Source of the DNA: Shuttleworthia sp045545575
GTDB lineage: Bacteria; Bacillota; Clostridia; Lachnospirales; Lachnospiraceae
DNA length: 5,277 bases
Reading direction: 5' to 3'
Assembly (NCBI GenBank): GCA_045545575.1
Contig: JAZQBE010000020.1
Coordinates: forward strand, 1 to 5,277
Made by a program: the position numbers and the translations under genes. The notes under the pieces are model-generated. The model ran no database searches, was not told where the DNA came from, and saw only the letters and a list, made by a program, of their open reading frames with translations. The number at the start of each line of letters is the position of its first letter. Position 1 is the first letter of the stretch. Positions 5,168-5,277 of the stretch are shown one piece after another.

Positions 5168-5277
5168 ATGGCAGTTTTTCGTGTGGAAAAGAACAGCGGC
5201 TATACCGTAATGTCCAACCATCATCTGCGCAACAAGGAACTGACCCTAAAGGCAAAGGGGCTGCTGTCGCAAATGCT
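5168..5277 (+). CDS. Replication initiator / replisome-organizer-like HTH protein of a conjugative element (partial)
   Basis: Only the first 36 codons are inside the window and the frame runs off the end open. The protein starts MAVFRVEKNSGYTVMSNHHL and continues RNKELTLKAKGLLSQM. I recognise this opening from memory as that of a widespread protein encoded near one end of Tn1549-like conjugative elements in Clostridia. It is usually annotated as a helix-turn-helix or phage replisome-organizer protein. The visible part is consistent with the start of a winged-helix domain, in which non-sporadic LTLKAKGLLS forms the first helix. The likely role is replication initiation or maintenance of the excised element. 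Composition (about 49% GC) is clearly lower than in the host genes. Replication genes of a phage or plasmid would look similar over so short a stretch. Confidence 0.7.
   Translation, partial: MAVFRVEKNSGYTVMSNHHLRNKELTLKAKGLLSQM

Larger units (their letters stand above)
4948..5277 (+). mobile_element. Putative terminus of an integrative conjugative element (incomplete)
   Basis: Three things suggest that a mobile element begins just after hemW. Base composition drops from very GC-rich to AT-rich immediately after the hemW stop, and the gene starting at 5168 is about 49% GC (54 of 110 bases). The gene resembles the first gene of Tn1549-like conjugative elements. The usual next gene after hemW, hrcA, is absent. 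The exact junction cannot be fixed, because the other end, the integrase and any target duplication lie outside the window; the start given is the first base of the inverted repeat. No integrase or relaxase is visible here. Confidence 0.45.

Overview
The window is a high-GC (roughly 60% or more by eye) chromosomal segment from a Clostridia-type Firmicute, plausibly a Lachnospiraceae relative. This rests on gene order (comEC-holA-rpsT-lepA-hemW), the S20 and LepA sequences, strong Shine-Dalgarno sites and sigma-A-like promoters. The species cannot be named from the sequence alone. All genes lie on the + strand.

Layout. Bases 1-164 are the 3' end of a ComEC-like DNA-uptake channel gene. A promoter overlapping its last codons (154-181) drives holA (232-1221, delta subunit of the DNA polymerase III clamp loader). 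A second, near-consensus promoter overlaps the holA stop codon (1218-1246) and drives rpsT (1419-1682, ribosomal protein S20). The rpsT leader is about 165 nt long, can fold into a closed three-helix structure, and leads to a TTG start codon. rpsT ends in a strong terminator (1708-1744), and a new promoter in its tail starts the lepA-hemW operon (lepA 1798-3603, elongation factor 4; hemW 3637-4932, radical-SAM heme chaperone, unusually long for its family).

After hemW the composition changes abruptly. Bases 4933-5167 are AT-rich and hold a 9-bp inverted repeat flanking A-tracts spaced exactly 10 bp apart, then two strong hairpins, the second a clear intrinsic terminator. At 5168 a new gene begins behind a 10-base Shine-Dalgarno sequence. 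Its N-terminus resembles the first-gene replication-initiator/helix-turn-helix proteins of Tn1549-like conjugative elements of gut Clostridia. In related genomes hrcA-grpE-dnaK usually follows hemW, so the right end of the window is best read as one end of an integrated conjugative element lying between hemW and the rest of the chromosome.

How it fits together. The first 4.9 kb is core housekeeping: DNA replication (holA), ribosome assembly (rpsT), translation (lepA) and heme trafficking (hemW). The sporulation genes gpr and spoIIP, which often lie between rpsT and lepA in spore-formers, are absent here. The points most worth a second look are the structured rpsT leader and the putative element terminus after hemW. 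I see no wholly new multi-gene system in this window.
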